DNA from: Murdochiella sp. Marseille-P8839
Lineage (GTDB): Bacteria; Bacillota; Clostridia; Tissierellales; Peptoniphilaceae
Length of the DNA stretch: 64,000 nt
Assembly: GCA_019753405.1 (NCBI GenBank)
Contig: JAIKLF010000004.1
Location: 62,001-126,000 of the forward strand
Direction of reading: 5' to 3'
Below the pieces are notes generated by a model. It saw only the letters and a list, made by a program, of their open reading frames with translations, was not told where the DNA came from and searched no databases. Made by a program: the position numbers and the translations under genes. Positions 37,510 to 46,038 of the stretch are shown in pieces. Positions within the stretch are counted from its first letter, which is position 1. Every line of letters begins with the position of its first letter.

Positions 37510-38814
37510 ATGAAATCAGTGAAGTTACTTGGTCTTCTGTTAGCCGGCGCGCTTGCGCTGACCGCATGCGGTGGTGGTTCTAAACCTGCCGAATCAGAGG
37601 CTCCTGCGGATAGCACGGCTCCGGCAACGGAATCAACCGCTCCCGCCGGTGAAGTGAAGAACAACGAAAAACCGTTGGTCTGGTACAACCGTCAGCCGTC
37701 GAACAGCTCGACCGGTGAACTGGACAAAGAAGCGCTGAACTTCAACGACAAAACCTATTATGTCGGCTTCGATGCCAACCAAGGTGCGGAGTTGCAAGGA
37801 CAGATGATCGTCGATTACATTCAGAAAAATGCGGACAAACTGGATCGCAATGGCGACGGCACGATCGGATACGTGCTGGCCATCGGTGATGTCGGTCACA
37901 ACGACTCCATCGCCCGTACGCGCGGCGTCCGTAAGGCGCTGGGAACAGCCGTTGAAAAAGACGGTGCCATCGATCCGTCTCCGGCCGGAACGAACGTTGA
38001 CGGAAAAGCCACCGTTGTTAAAGACGGCGAGCTCGAAGTAAACGGCAAGAAATATGTCGTTCGTGAATTGGCTTCGCAGGAAATGAAGAACTCCGCCGGT
38101 GCAACCTGGGATGCTGCCACCGCCGGTAACGGTATTGCCACTTGGTCGGCTTCCTTTGGCGATCAGATCGACATCGTTGCGTCCAACAACGACGGTATGG
38201 GTATGGCCATGTTCAACGGCTGGGCCAAAGAGAATAAAGTCCCGACGTTCGGTTATGATGCCAACAGCGACGCCGTTGCGGCGATTGCCGACGGTTATGC
38301 CGGAACCATCAGCCAGCACGCGGACGTTCAGGCTTACCTGACCCTGCGTGTACTGCGCAACCTCCTGGACGGCGTAGATGTCAACACCGGTATCAGCACA
38401 CCGGATGAAGCGGGTAACGTCCTGACCGACAAAGACTACAAATATGTCGAAGAAGAGCGTTCCTACTATGCATTGAACCTCGCGGTAACCGCTGAAAACT
38501 ACAATGATTTCATGGATGCCACGAAACCGTATGATCCGGTTGCCAAACAGCTTGACGCGGCGAAGAGCCCCGAAAAGAACGTATGGCTGAACATCTACAA
38601 CTCGGCGGATAACTTCCTGAGCGCCACCTATCAGCCGTTGCTGCAGAAATACGACAAACTTCTGAACCTCAAAGTCGAATACATCGGCGGCGATGGACAG
38701 ACCGAATCCAACATCACGAACCGTCTGGGCAATCCGAGCCAGTACGACGCGTTTGCGATCAACATGGTGAAGACAGATAACGCTTCTTCTTACACCACGC
38801 TTCTGAATCAATAA
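37510..38814 (+). CDS. mglB: Galactose-type ABC transporter substrate-binding lipoprotein, circularly permuted
   Basis: A 434-residue lipoprotein (lipobox LTAC, Cys20) with a Ser/Ala/Pro/Glu linker to about residue 50. All pieces of E. coli MglB are present but in rotated order. Mature sequence begins at KPLVWYNRQPS, matching the middle of MglB (NVPVVFFNKEPS). It runs through the calcium loop DRNGDGTIG (112-120), GHNDSIAR (His130, Asp132, Arg136), Trp200, SNNDGM (Asn226/227) and FGYD (Asp250). It then ends (357-434) with NVWLNIYNSADNFL (Asp367, Asn368, Phe369) and AFAINMV (Asn418), which normally form the N-terminus. Nearly all sugar contacts known for MglB are kept, so glucose/galactose binding is likely. 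Followed by mglA and mglC. Confidence 0.88.
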   Translation: MKSVKLLGLLLAGALALTACGGGSKPAESEAPADSTAPATESTAPAGEVKNNEKPLVWYNRQPSNSSTGELDKEALNFNDKTYYVGFDANQGAELQGQMIVDYIQKNADKLDRNGDGTIGYVLAIGDVGHNDSIARTRGVRKALGTAVEKDGAIDPSPAGTNVDGKATVVKDGELEVNGKKYVVRELASQEMKNSAGATWDAATAGNGIATWSASFGDQIDIVASNNDGMGMAMFNGWAKENKVPTFGYDANSDAVAAIADGYAGTISQHADVQAYLTLRVLRNLLDGVDVNTGISTPDEAGNVLTDKDYKYVEEERSYYALNLAVTAENYNDFMDATKPYDPVAKQLDAAKSPEKNVWLNIYNSADNFLSATYQPLLQKYDKLLNLKVEYIGGDGQTESNITNRLGNPSQYDAFAINMVKTDNASSYTTLLNQ

Positions 38815-38834
38815 TCGTTTGTGATTCCGATGAT

Positions 38835-38871
38835 AAAGAGGCTATCAGGAACTGTCCTGATAGCCTCTTTT
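38835..38871 (+). terminator. Strong hairpin between mglB and mglA (attenuator)
   Basis: A perfect 16-bp stem (AAAGAGGCTATCAGGA and its complement) with a 4-base loop ACTG and a short T-run lies in the 84-base gap. It probably allows partial read-through and protects the mglB mRNA 3' end. That would give much more binding protein than ATPase and permease. Confidence 0.85.
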
Positions 38872-38898
38872 CGGAATGAATTTAGAAAGAGAATGCTT

Positions 38899-40407
38899 AT
38901 GACAGAAAAGAAAGACGATTTCGTTTTATCGATTCGGGGCATGTCAAAATCTTTCGGACGTAACCGCGTTTTGGATCAGATCAATCTCGATGTGAAACGT
39001 GGATCGGTCATGGGCCTTATGGGAGAAAACGGTGCTGGGAAATCAACCATGATGAAGTGCCTCTTCGGTACCTACCAAAAGGATGAAGGCGAAATCTTTT
39101 TGGATGGACAGGGCATCAATTTCAGCGGGCCGAAGGAAGCGCTGGAAAACGGCATTGCCATGGTGCATCAGGAGCTCAATCAGGCACTCGATAGAAGCGT
39201 TGTCGACAATCTCTTTTTGGGTCGCTACCCCTTAACGCCTCTCGGCTTCGTCGATGAAGCGTTGATGCGCAAGGAAGCCGCCGATCTTTTCCGCAGCTTA
39301 GGCATTTCCGTTCCTTTGGATGTGCCGATGCGCCAGTTATCGGTCTCCAAGCGCCAGATGTGTGAGATTGCCAAAGCGATCTCCTATCATTCCAAGCTCA
39401 TTGTTCTGGATGAGCCCACCTCTTCCCTGACCGAGCCGGAAGTACGTAAACTCTTCGCCATGATGCGTAAACTCCGTGATCGCGGCATTTCCCTCATTTA
39501 CATTTCGCATAAGATGGATGAAGTGTTTGAAATTTGCGATCAGGTTTCGGTATTGCGCGACGGTAAACTCATTGCTACCAAGAACACGTCCGAAACGAAC
39601 ATGAATGAGCTGATCTCGGCCATGGTCGGTCGGTCGCTGGATAACCGCTTCCCGCCGGTGGATAATGAGCCGGGAGAACCGATTCTCTCCATTCAGCATC
39701 TTTCTACCAAGTTTCGTCCCTATCTGACGGATATCACGTTCGAGGTGAAAAAAGGGGAGATTTTCGGTCTTTACGGGCTGGTCGGCGCCGGGCGTTCGGA
39801 GCTTCTGGAAACGATTTTCGGTGTACGCACGCGTGCCGCCGGTTCTGTTTACTACCGCGGAAAGCGCATGAATTTCGAGAATACGAAAGAAGCCATGGCA
39901 CACGGTTTTGCCATGATCACCGAGGAGCGTAAGCTCAACGGTATCTTTTCCAAAGGCGATTTGATTTTTAACACAACCATCGCCAATATGAATCACTATA
40001 AATCCGGCATTGCCCTGTCGAAGCAAAAGATGCTTAAGGCAACCACGCGTGAGCTGGAAATAATGCGTACGAAAGCCATGGGGCCGGAGGATATGATCAC
40101 CAGTCTTTCCGGCGGCAACCAGCAAAAAGTCATTTTCGGCAAATGGCTGGAACGTCAGCCGCATGTCTTTTTAATGGATGAACCGACGCGTGGTATCGAT
40201 GTCGGCGCGAAGTATGAAATCTACGAACTCATTATCCGCATGGCAAAACAAGGAAAGACCATCATCGTCGTTTCTTCCGAGATGCCTGAAATTCTGGGCA
40301 TTACAAACCGAATCGGTGTCATGTCGAATGGACGTCTCTCCGGCATTCTGGAAACCAAGGATGCCAACCAGGAAGAGCTCCTCCGTCTGAGTACGAAATA
40401 TCTGTAA
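38899..40407 (+). CDS. mglA: Galactose-type sugar ABC transporter ATP-binding protein
   Basis: A 502-residue ATPase with two ABC domains. Domain 1 has Walker A GENGAGKST, signature LSVSKRQM and Walker B LIVLDEPTSSL. Domain 2 has the degenerate GLVGAGRSE, LSGGNQQKV and VFLMDEPTRGIDVG, normal for MglA/RbsA-type importers. An in-frame ATG at 38821 would read through the terminator hairpin; ATG 38899 has an AGAAAGAG purine stretch upstream and is preferred (38893 also possible). It energises MglB/MglC sugar uptake. Confidence 0.94.
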   Translation: MTEKKDDFVLSIRGMSKSFGRNRVLDQINLDVKRGSVMGLMGENGAGKSTMMKCLFGTYQKDEGEIFLDGQGINFSGPKEALENGIAMVHQELNQALDRSVVDNLFLGRYPLTPLGFVDEALMRKEAADLFRSLGISVPLDVPMRQLSVSKRQMCEIAKAISYHSKLIVLDEPTSSLTEPEVRKLFAMMRKLRDRGISLIYISHKMDEVFEICDQVSVLRDGKLIATKNTSETNMNELISAMVGRSLDNRFPPVDNEPGEPILSIQHLSTKFRPYLTDITFEVKKGEIFGLYGLVGAGRSELLETIFGVRTRAAGSVYYRGKRMNFENTKEAMAHGFAMITEERKLNGIFSKGDLIFNTTIANMNHYKSGIALSKQKMLKATTRELEIMRTKAMGPEDMITSLSGGNQQKVIFGKWLERQPHVFLMDEPTRGIDVGAKYEIYELIIRMAKQGKTIIVVSSEMPEILGITNRIGVMSNGRLSGILETKDANQEELLRLSTKYL

Positions 40408-40422
40408 AGGAAAAGAGGACTT

Positions 40423-42111
40423 ATGAGCCAAAATAATCTCATTTCGCCGAACAACGGCATCCTGACTCCGGAGAAGGAGGAGTTGTTGCTTGCGCCAATT
40501 CAGGAACACGTGGATGCGGTACAACAAAAAATTAACGCCCTTCGTCAAGACGGCACGACCAAAGTCTCCGAGATCAACAATGCCATCAAACTCATTCGCG
40601 TCGACAAGAATTTCTCTAAACAGGAGCAGGACGAACAAGTTGCACGTTTGACGCGTGAACTGGAAAAGGCAAAAGCCGTCGAAGCCGCCAATAAAGCGGA
40701 AGTGGATAAGCTTATTGCAGAAGGCGAAGCCTATCTCAATAAACACTTCGATCAAGATTATTATAATCTGGTGAAAAACAGTGCCGAGTTGGAGCGGAAA
40801 GAGGCAAAAGCCCAATATGAGCGCCAACTTGCCGAATACAAAACGAATTATGAAGCGCAGCTTGCGGAAATCAACAAATTAAGCGGAGACGAAAAAGCGC
40901 AGGAAATTAAGGACGCGAAGTACGTTTACCACAATAAAACGTTTGATGCCAAGGTGCGTTATGATATTGCGCTGCAGGATATAAAAGATCGTCGTCATGA
41001 AGCGTTTTTGCAGAAATTTCAGATGATTGATCGTCTGCGCAACTCACGCTTCACCGTCGGACAAAACTATGCACAAAAATGGGAGAATTTCCTGTACCGT
41101 TTCAATATGAAGCAGTTCCTGCTGAAAAACGGTCTTTATCTGGTCATCATCCTCATCTTTATTGCCCTGAGCATTATCACCCCGAAAGTGAAGAATACGG
41201 ATCTGTTTACCTTCACGAACATCGTAAACATCCTGCAACAAGCGTCTCCGCGCATCTTCCTTGGTTTGGGCGTTGCCGGCCTCATTCTGTTGACCGGAAC
41301 CGACCTCTCCATCGGTCGTATGGTCGGCATGGGCATGGTGATTTCGACGGTCATCATGCATAAAGGGCCCAATACCGGTCAGATTTTCGGTAAGGCCTTT
41401 GATCTTACCGGCATCCCCATTCCGGGACGCATTATCTTGGCATTGCTCACCTGCATTGTTTTCTGTACCATCTTTACGTCGATAGCAGGCTTCTTTACGG
41501 CACGTTTTAAGATCCATCCGTTCATCACCACAATGTCCAATATGTTGATTATCTTCGGCTTAATCACGTACTCGACAAAGGGCGTTTCCTTTGGTGCGAT
41601 TGAATCGGAAATTCCGAACATGGTCATTCCAAAGATCAACGGCTTCCCCACGATTATTCTCTGGGCGGTCGCTGCCATCATCATTGTCTGGTTCATCTGG
41701 AATAAAACCACCTTCGGCAAGAACCTTTACGCCGTCGGTGGAAACCCCGAAGCGGCTTCCGTTTCCGGTATCTCCGTTTTCTGGGTCACCATGTGTGCCT
41801 TCATCATGGCCGGTATCCTTTACGGCTTCGGTTCATGGCTGGAATGTATGCGCATGGTGGGCTCCGGCTCGGCTGCTTATGGCCAGGGCTGGGACATGGA
41901 TGCCATCGCAGCCTGCGTTGTCGGTGGTGTCTCCTTTACCGGCGGTATCGGTCGCATCTCCGGCGTTGTCATCGGTGTCTTGATCTTCACCGCTCTCACC
42001 TACTCCCTGACGGTCTTGGGTATCGATACCAACCTTCAGTTCGTCTTTGAAGGCATCATCATCGTTGCCGCCGTCACGTTGGACTCGTTGAAGTACGTGC
42101 AGAAGAAATAA
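40423..42111 (+). CDS. mglC: Galactose-type ABC permease with long N-terminal coiled-coil extension
   Basis: A 562-residue permease. Residues about 230-562 match MglC: multiple membrane helices, GVAGLILLTGTDLSIGRMVG, and the EAA-like loop near NPEAASVSGISV. MglC proteins are typically about 330 residues. Here an extra roughly 230-residue hydrophilic region precedes the first helix (QFLLKNGLYLVIILIFIALS). It is rich in Lys, Glu, Gln and Ala with heptad-like spacing (for example DEQVARLTRELEKAKAVEAA) and no membrane segment. It is predicted cytoplasmic and coiled-coil. It starts 15 bases after mglA with AGGAAAAGAGG upstream, so the extension is translated. Its role is unknown. Confidence 0.92.
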   Translation: MSQNNLISPNNGILTPEKEELLLAPIQEHVDAVQQKINALRQDGTTKVSEINNAIKLIRVDKNFSKQEQDEQVARLTRELEKAKAVEAANKAEVDKLIAEGEAYLNKHFDQDYYNLVKNSAELERKEAKAQYERQLAEYKTNYEAQLAEINKLSGDEKAQEIKDAKYVYHNKTFDAKVRYDIALQDIKDRRHEAFLQKFQMIDRLRNSRFTVGQNYAQKWENFLYRFNMKQFLLKNGLYLVIILIFIALSIITPKVKNTDLFTFTNIVNILQQASPRIFLGLGVAGLILLTGTDLSIGRMVGMGMVISTVIMHKGPNTGQIFGKAFDLTGIPIPGRIILALLTCIVFCTIFTSIAGFFTARFKIHPFITTMSNMLIIFGLITYSTKGVSFGAIESEIPNMVIPKINGFPTIILWAVAAIIIVWFIWNKTTFGKNLYAVGGNPEAASVSGISVFWVTMCAFIMAGILYGFGSWLECMRMVGSGSAAYGQGWDMDAIAACVVGGVSFTGGIGRISGVVIGVLIFTALTYSLTVLGIDTNLQFVFEGIIIVAAVTLDSLKYVQKK

Positions 42112-42150
42112 GCGCTGTAGATGTACAAGTCGAACAACATATTTGTAACG

Positions 42151-42180
42151 AAAAGGGGAAGCCGAAAGGCTTCCCCTTTT
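42151..42180. terminator. Terminator of the mgl operon (bidirectional)
   Basis: Stem AAAAGGGGAAGCC/GGCTTCCCCTTTT with a GAAA tetraloop; A-run and T-run on opposite sides. It can also stop the convergent feo transcripts. A further hairpin CGAATGTG/CACATTCG lies at 42205-42227. Confidence 0.92.
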
Positions 42181-42242
42181 CAAGATGGAGTGAAGGATGG
42201 TCTACGAATGTGGTGGGAGCACATTCGATTATAACGTAGTAA

Positions 42243-42434
42243 TCAGGAGTGATGCTTCTCCAACATGGAGTCGGTGGAGCATCCGGAGCACCCGCTGCAG
42301 CCGCAGCCACAACCACAGGCACTCTTCCCCTTTCGATGATTGGCGATCATTACCTTAATGATTAAGATGACGATTGCCAGAAGACCCGCTGCGACAAGCA
42401 CAGTGGAAAGATGTTCGCTAAGCCATTGCAGCAT
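42243..42434 (-). CDS. FeoB-associated Cys-rich membrane protein
   Basis: A 63-residue protein with one membrane helix (about residues 8-29), a basic turn (NHRKGKSA), and a cysteine-rich tail (CGCGCGCSGCSGC, seven Cys) ending in a His-rich tip. Small proteins of this kind accompany feoB in many Firmicutes and are thought to help iron transfer. It is 100 bases downstream of feoB in the same orientation. Confidence 0.85.
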   Translation of the reverse strand: MLQWLSEHLSTVLVAAGLLAIVILIIKVMIANHRKGKSACGCGCGCSGCSGCSTDSMLEKHHS

Positions 42435-42534
42435 ACTTGCTTCCTTTCATTTCTTGCTGTCGTCTTTGCGACAACGGGATGAAGGACAATATGTCGTCCT
42501 TTCTTTTTCGGCGCAACTTACAGCACCTTTATCT

Positions 42535-45051
42535 CTATTCCTGTTCCAGCGCGGGATGGCGATGAGAAACTTTCGCCTCCGGCGCATGGTATTTCTTAAT
42601 AAAGAGCATATAGAGGATGGCTGCCAAGGCTGCCAACGCAGCAATCAAGCCCAAAATCGATCCGGACCCCGTAAAGAATGAACCGAACTGATAGATCATC
42701 AGCGCGATGAGATACGCGAAACCGCACTGATAGCCGACCGCAAAGAGCGTCCATTTCGTATTGTTCATTTCGCGGCGAATGGCGCCGATGGCGGCAAAGC
42801 ACGGAGCGCAGAGCAGGTTGAAGACCAAGAACGAATAACCCGAAACGGTCGTAAAGACCTGTGCCATTTCCGTCCAAACGGAGCCGGAGGAACCGTATAG
42901 GATTCCCATGGTACCGACAATGTTCTCTTTCGCTACGAGCCCCGTCACCGAGGCGACGGCTGCCTGCCAATTTCCCCAGCCCAGCGGGCGGAAGATCCAG
43001 GCAATCGCGTTTCCGATGGTAGCGAGAATCGACAGGGACAGCTCATCCTCCTGCAGCATACGGAAGCTGCCATCGACAAATCCGAAATAGGAAGTAAACC
43101 AAACCAAGATGGTGGAAAGCAGAATCACGGTGCCGGCCTTGCGAATGAAGGAATATCCACGCTCCCACATAGAGCGCAAGACGTTGCCCACCGTCGGAAC
43201 GTGATAGGGCGGCAGTTCCATAACAAAGGGAGCCGGTTCTCCGGCAAAGCCCTGCGTCTTCTTCAGCATGACGCCCGAGACGATAACCGCAAGCATCCCC
43301 ACGAAGTACGCGGAGGTTGCCACCCAAGACTCTCCGCCGAAGATGGCACCCGCAACCAACGCAATGAACGGAATCTTGGCACTGCACGGAATAAAGGTTG
43401 TGGTGATGATGGCCATGCGCCGATCACTTTCGTTTTCAATGGTACGGCTCGCCATAATGCCCGGAACGCCGCAGCCGGTGCCGATGAGCATCGGAATAAA
43501 GGATTTGCCGGAAAGCCCGAATTTGCGGAAAACACGATCCAAAACGAACGCGATACGCGCCATATAGCCACAATCTTCCAAAATCGCGAGCAGGAAGAAA
43601 AGAACCAGCATCTGTGGAACAAAGCCCAGAACCGCGCCGCAACCGGCGACGATACCATCGAGAATCAGTCCGTTGAGCCATCCGTCAACATGGATCTTTT
43701 CTAAAAGATTACCGACAAGAACCGGAACACCGGGCACCCAGGTGCCATAATCCGCCGGATCGGGCGCATCAAAGCCATGGGCGGTAAAATACGTTACCGC
43801 ATCTTGGAACGTGATCGGAACGATATCTTTCTCTTCCATCTCTTTTTCCGTCATGTTCGGCAGCGCATTGTAATACACCGTTTTAACCGTTTCTTCCAGG
43901 GTTTCTTCGTCCACCGTTTTTACCGTCTGTGTCGTCTCCCCTGTTACGGTCTTTAGCTCGTTCAATGCTTCTTGGCCATCGAATCCTTCTTCTTCCGGGT
44001 CAACCTCGGCGAAGGCCTGTACCGCCAGCAAAGCATTCTGATATGCATCATTGTCTTCTTCGTATTCCTTGGTGCCCATACCGAAAAGATGGTAGCCATC
44101 TCCAAAGAGACCGTCATTTGCCCAATCGGTTGCCGGTGTACCGACAGCCACCATGGCCACCCAGTACACGACGAACATGACGAGGGCAAAAATCGGCAAA
44201 CCTAAAATACGGTTGGTCACCACGCGGTCAATGCGATCGGAAGCGGACAGTTTGCCTGCGCTTTTTTTATGATAGGTAGAATGAATCAGCGATTCGATGT
44301 ATTGATAGCGCTCATAGGTCATGATGCTTTCAGCATCATCATCTCGACTTTCTTCTAATGCCTCCACTTTTTCGGTAATCGCCTGTTGCGTCTCTTCGGA
44401 AAGCAGCAACGATTCCGCCATGGTCTTATCTTGTTCCATGAGCTTCGTCGCTACAAAGCGGCGTTTTTCCGCCGGCACCGTATCCGAAAGCATCGCTTCG
44501 ATCTCCGCTAACAGCGACTCAACATCAGCGGCAAACGGTTCATCCATCGTCGGAATCTTCTTTTCCTTCGCCTGGCGAATAGCAGCTTCTGCAGCTTCCT
44601 GAATGCCGCGATTTTTCAATGCCGAAATGGACACGATCGGGCATCCCAAGGTTTTGGAGAGCGCCGGCATATCCAGATGGTCACCGTTTTTCTCCATCAC
44701 GTCCTGCATATTGACGGCAATCACCATAGGAATGCCGAGTTCCAGAAGTTGCGTAGTTAAGTAAAGATTGCGTTCCAGGTTCGTCCCGTCCACAATGTTC
44801 AGGATCGCATCCGGTCGCTCTTCAAACAGATAACGGCGTGCGATTACCTCCTCCAACGTGTATGGAGATAGAGAATAAATGCCCGGAAGGTCCGCGATCA
44901 GCACATCGGGATGATTCTTCAGTTTTCCTTCCTTTTTTTCCACCGTAACGCCGGGCCAGTTGCCGACATATTGATTGGAGCCCGTCAGCGCGTTGAACAA
45001 CGTGGTTTTTCCGCTGTTCGGGTTCCCGGCCAAAGCAATGCGAAGCTGCAT
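42535..45051 (-). CDS. feoB: Ferrous iron transporter FeoB
   Basis: An 838-residue inner-membrane Fe(II) importer. The N-terminal G-domain has LAGNPNSGKTTLFNALTGS (G1), the VEKKEG switch and DLPGIYSLSPYTLEE (G3). A helical GDI-like region and a large membrane domain with two gate motifs (DCGYMARIAFVLDR; APCFAAIGAIRRE) follow. An unusually long acidic insertion separates two membrane segments around residues 300-430 (EVDPEEEGFDG, EETVKTVYYNALP). The ATG at 45051 has GAGG upstream. A 56-codon in-frame extension exists but only translates the 11-bp minisatellite and is rejected. Confidence 0.97.
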   Translation of the reverse strand: MQLRIALAGNPNSGKTTLFNALTGSNQYVGNWPGVTVEKKEGKLKNHPDVLIADLPGIYSLSPYTLEEVIARRYLFEERPDAILNIVDGTNLERNLYLTTQLLELGIPMVIAVNMQDVMEKNGDHLDMPALSKTLGCPIVSISALKNRGIQEAAEAAIRQAKEKKIPTMDEPFAADVESLLAEIEAMLSDTVPAEKRRFVATKLMEQDKTMAESLLLSEETQQAITEKVEALEESRDDDAESIMTYERYQYIESLIHSTYHKKSAGKLSASDRIDRVVTNRILGLPIFALVMFVVYWVAMVAVGTPATDWANDGLFGDGYHLFGMGTKEYEEDNDAYQNALLAVQAFAEVDPEEEGFDGQEALNELKTVTGETTQTVKTVDEETLEETVKTVYYNALPNMTEKEMEEKDIVPITFQDAVTYFTAHGFDAPDPADYGTWVPGVPVLVGNLLEKIHVDGWLNGLILDGIVAGCGAVLGFVPQMLVLFFLLAILEDCGYMARIAFVLDRVFRKFGLSGKSFIPMLIGTGCGVPGIMASRTIENESDRRMAIITTTFIPCSAKIPFIALVAGAIFGGESWVATSAYFVGMLAVIVSGVMLKKTQGFAGEPAPFVMELPPYHVPTVGNVLRSMWERGYSFIRKAGTVILLSTILVWFTSYFGFVDGSFRMLQEDELSLSILATIGNAIAWIFRPLGWGNWQAAVASVTGLVAKENIVGTMGILYGSSGSVWTEMAQVFTTVSGYSFLVFNLLCAPCFAAIGAIRREMNNTKWTLFAVGYQCGFAYLIALMIYQFGSFFTGSGSILGLIAALAALAAILYMLFIKKYHAPEAKVSHRHPALEQE

Positions 45052-45098
45052 ATCTTTCCTCTCTTCTTTTTTTCTTATGTAGGGTTTTGTACTTTTTT

Positions 45099-45221
45099 CT
45101 GTCGCGTTCCTGTCGTAATCCTGGTTTGAGCTCCTGGTGCGTTCTCGTCGCGCTCCTGGTGCAATTCTGGCTCGCTCCTGGCTCGCTCCTGTCGCAGTCC
45201 TGGCGCTGTCCGGCGCCATTC
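45099..45221. repeat. 11-bp tandem repeat (minisatellite) between feoA and feoB
   Basis: Eleven consecutive units of 11 bp (one is 13 bp) with a consensus near CTGGCGCGCTC. Examples are CTGTCGCGTTC, CTGGTGCGTTC, CTGGCTCGCTC (two identical in a row), CTGTCGCAGTC and CTGGCGCTGTC. It fills most of the 207-base gap between feoA and feoB and leaves the feoB ribosome binding site free. An 11-bp period keeps each unit on roughly the same face of DNA. Confidence 0.9.
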
Positions 45222-45258
45222 CTGATTTCAGAAATTCCCGATTGCAGGAACGATGACA

Positions 45259-45495
45259 CTATTCTTGATTTACAGGAACGACTTCAATCATTTCCGCATC
45301 TGCTTTGCGAATAGAAAGCTCATAATTACGTACCGTGACTTCAATCGGATCTCCCAATGGAGCCACTCTTCGCACAAAAACCAGCGCACCTTTTGTCAGG
45401 CCGACATCCATCATGCGCCTCTTCACGGCTCCCTGACCGTGTAATTTGACAATTTTTACCGTCTCTCCCACGGCAACATCACGTAATGTTTTCAT
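45259..45495 (-). CDS. feoA: Ferrous iron transport protein FeoA
   Basis: A 78-residue SH3-like cytoplasmic partner of FeoB. It has MKTLRDVAVGETVKIVKLHG, the MMDVGLTKGALVFVRRVAPL core and the DPIEVTVRNYELSIRKADAE C-terminal strand. AAAGGAG precedes the ATG at 45495. The in-frame ATG at 45627 lies in operator DNA and is rejected. It is first gene of feoA-feoB-Cys-rich. Confidence 0.95.
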   Translation of the reverse strand: MKTLRDVAVGETVKIVKLHGQGAVKRRMMDVGLTKGALVFVRRVAPLGDPIEVTVRNYELSIRKADAEMIEVVPVNQE

Positions 45496-45582
45496 TTTCT
45501 TTCTCCTTTGGATGCCATTGTCGATTTTCGTGAAGCGCGTTGCGGCCTTCACTCTGTTCCCACTTTTCGTCGGCGTATCATT

Positions 45583-45598
45583 GTTAGTATTAACTAAC
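45583..45598. promoter_or_regulatory. Operator-like palindrome 1 upstream of feoA
   Basis: GTTAGT-ATTA-ACTAAC, a 6+4+6 inverted repeat. It overlaps a candidate -10 (GTTAAT on the minus strand, 18 bases from TTGAAC). The form GTTAG-N6-CTAAC recurs at 45657 and 50844. It resembles DtxR/MntR-type sites in general shape. Confidence 0.7.
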
Positions 45599-45656
45599 TC
45601 CATAACAGAAACGTTCAAAAAATCCATCCTATGAACGATATCGCAACAGGTTAGCT

Positions 45657-45672
45657 GTTAGTCACGTCTAAC
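45657..45672. promoter_or_regulatory. Operator-like palindrome 2 upstream of feoA
   Basis: GTTAG-TCACGT-CTAAC, 74 bp (about seven helical turns) from palindrome 1. An extra half-site GTTAG lies at 45650-45654. Confidence 0.65.
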
Positions 45673-45735
45673 GCAGCTCTACTTTACCCTGTTTTGCATG
45701 ACCCGTCAAGCGGTTGAGGTGATTTTTTCTATGTT

Positions 45736-45874
45736 CGATATGGAGCCGGCCTACGGCCGGCGATTGGAGACGCCGCGTTGCGCGATATGGAGCCGACCCG
45801 CAACCGACGATTGGAGACGCCGCGTTGCGCGATATGGAGCCGACCCGCAACCGACGATTGGAGACGCCGCGTTG
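45736..45874. repeat. 47-bp tandem repeat, three copies
   Basis: Copies at 45736-45782, 45783-45829 and 45830-45874. Each has CGATATGGAGCCG, a short variable palindrome, then CGATTGGAGACGCCGCGTTG. Copies 2 and 3 are identical over their shared length; copy 1 differs in the middle (GCCTACGGCCGG). It forms the left edge of the first repeat tract. Confidence 0.92.
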
Positions 45875-45963
45875 TAGTATAAACAACATCAATAAGGAAT
45901 CGCCCTTAGGCCGATGTGGATAAGCTGTACCCTCAGCGGCTTGAGCGGTGCTCCGCTTTAAAC

Positions 45964-45993
45964 GCGCCGCCAACATTATTCCAGCGGCGCTCC
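45964..45993. repeat. GCGCCGCC...GCGGCGCTCC interspersed repeat
   Basis: About 30 bp: GCGCCGCC, a short linker (AACATTATTCCA), GCGGCGCTCC. It is a palindromic hairpin found at both ends of both satellite tracts. On the minus strand it looks like a weak terminator (hairpin then GTTT). Confidence 0.85.
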
Positions 45994-46038
45994 ATATGGA
46001 GCTGTCGCCCCCTGTTATGATACGAAATTCATCCTTCA

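Noticed and set aside
37633-38811. 392-codon minus-strand frame opposite mglB
   Set aside because: It is the antisense shadow of the clearly coding mglB; the low stop frequency comes from mglB codon usage. No start signal is present.
45052-45219. 56-residue N-terminal extension of FeoB
   Set aside because: It encodes the 11-bp repeat, has no ribosome binding site at its start, and FeoB proteins begin at the G-domain as with the ATG at 45051.
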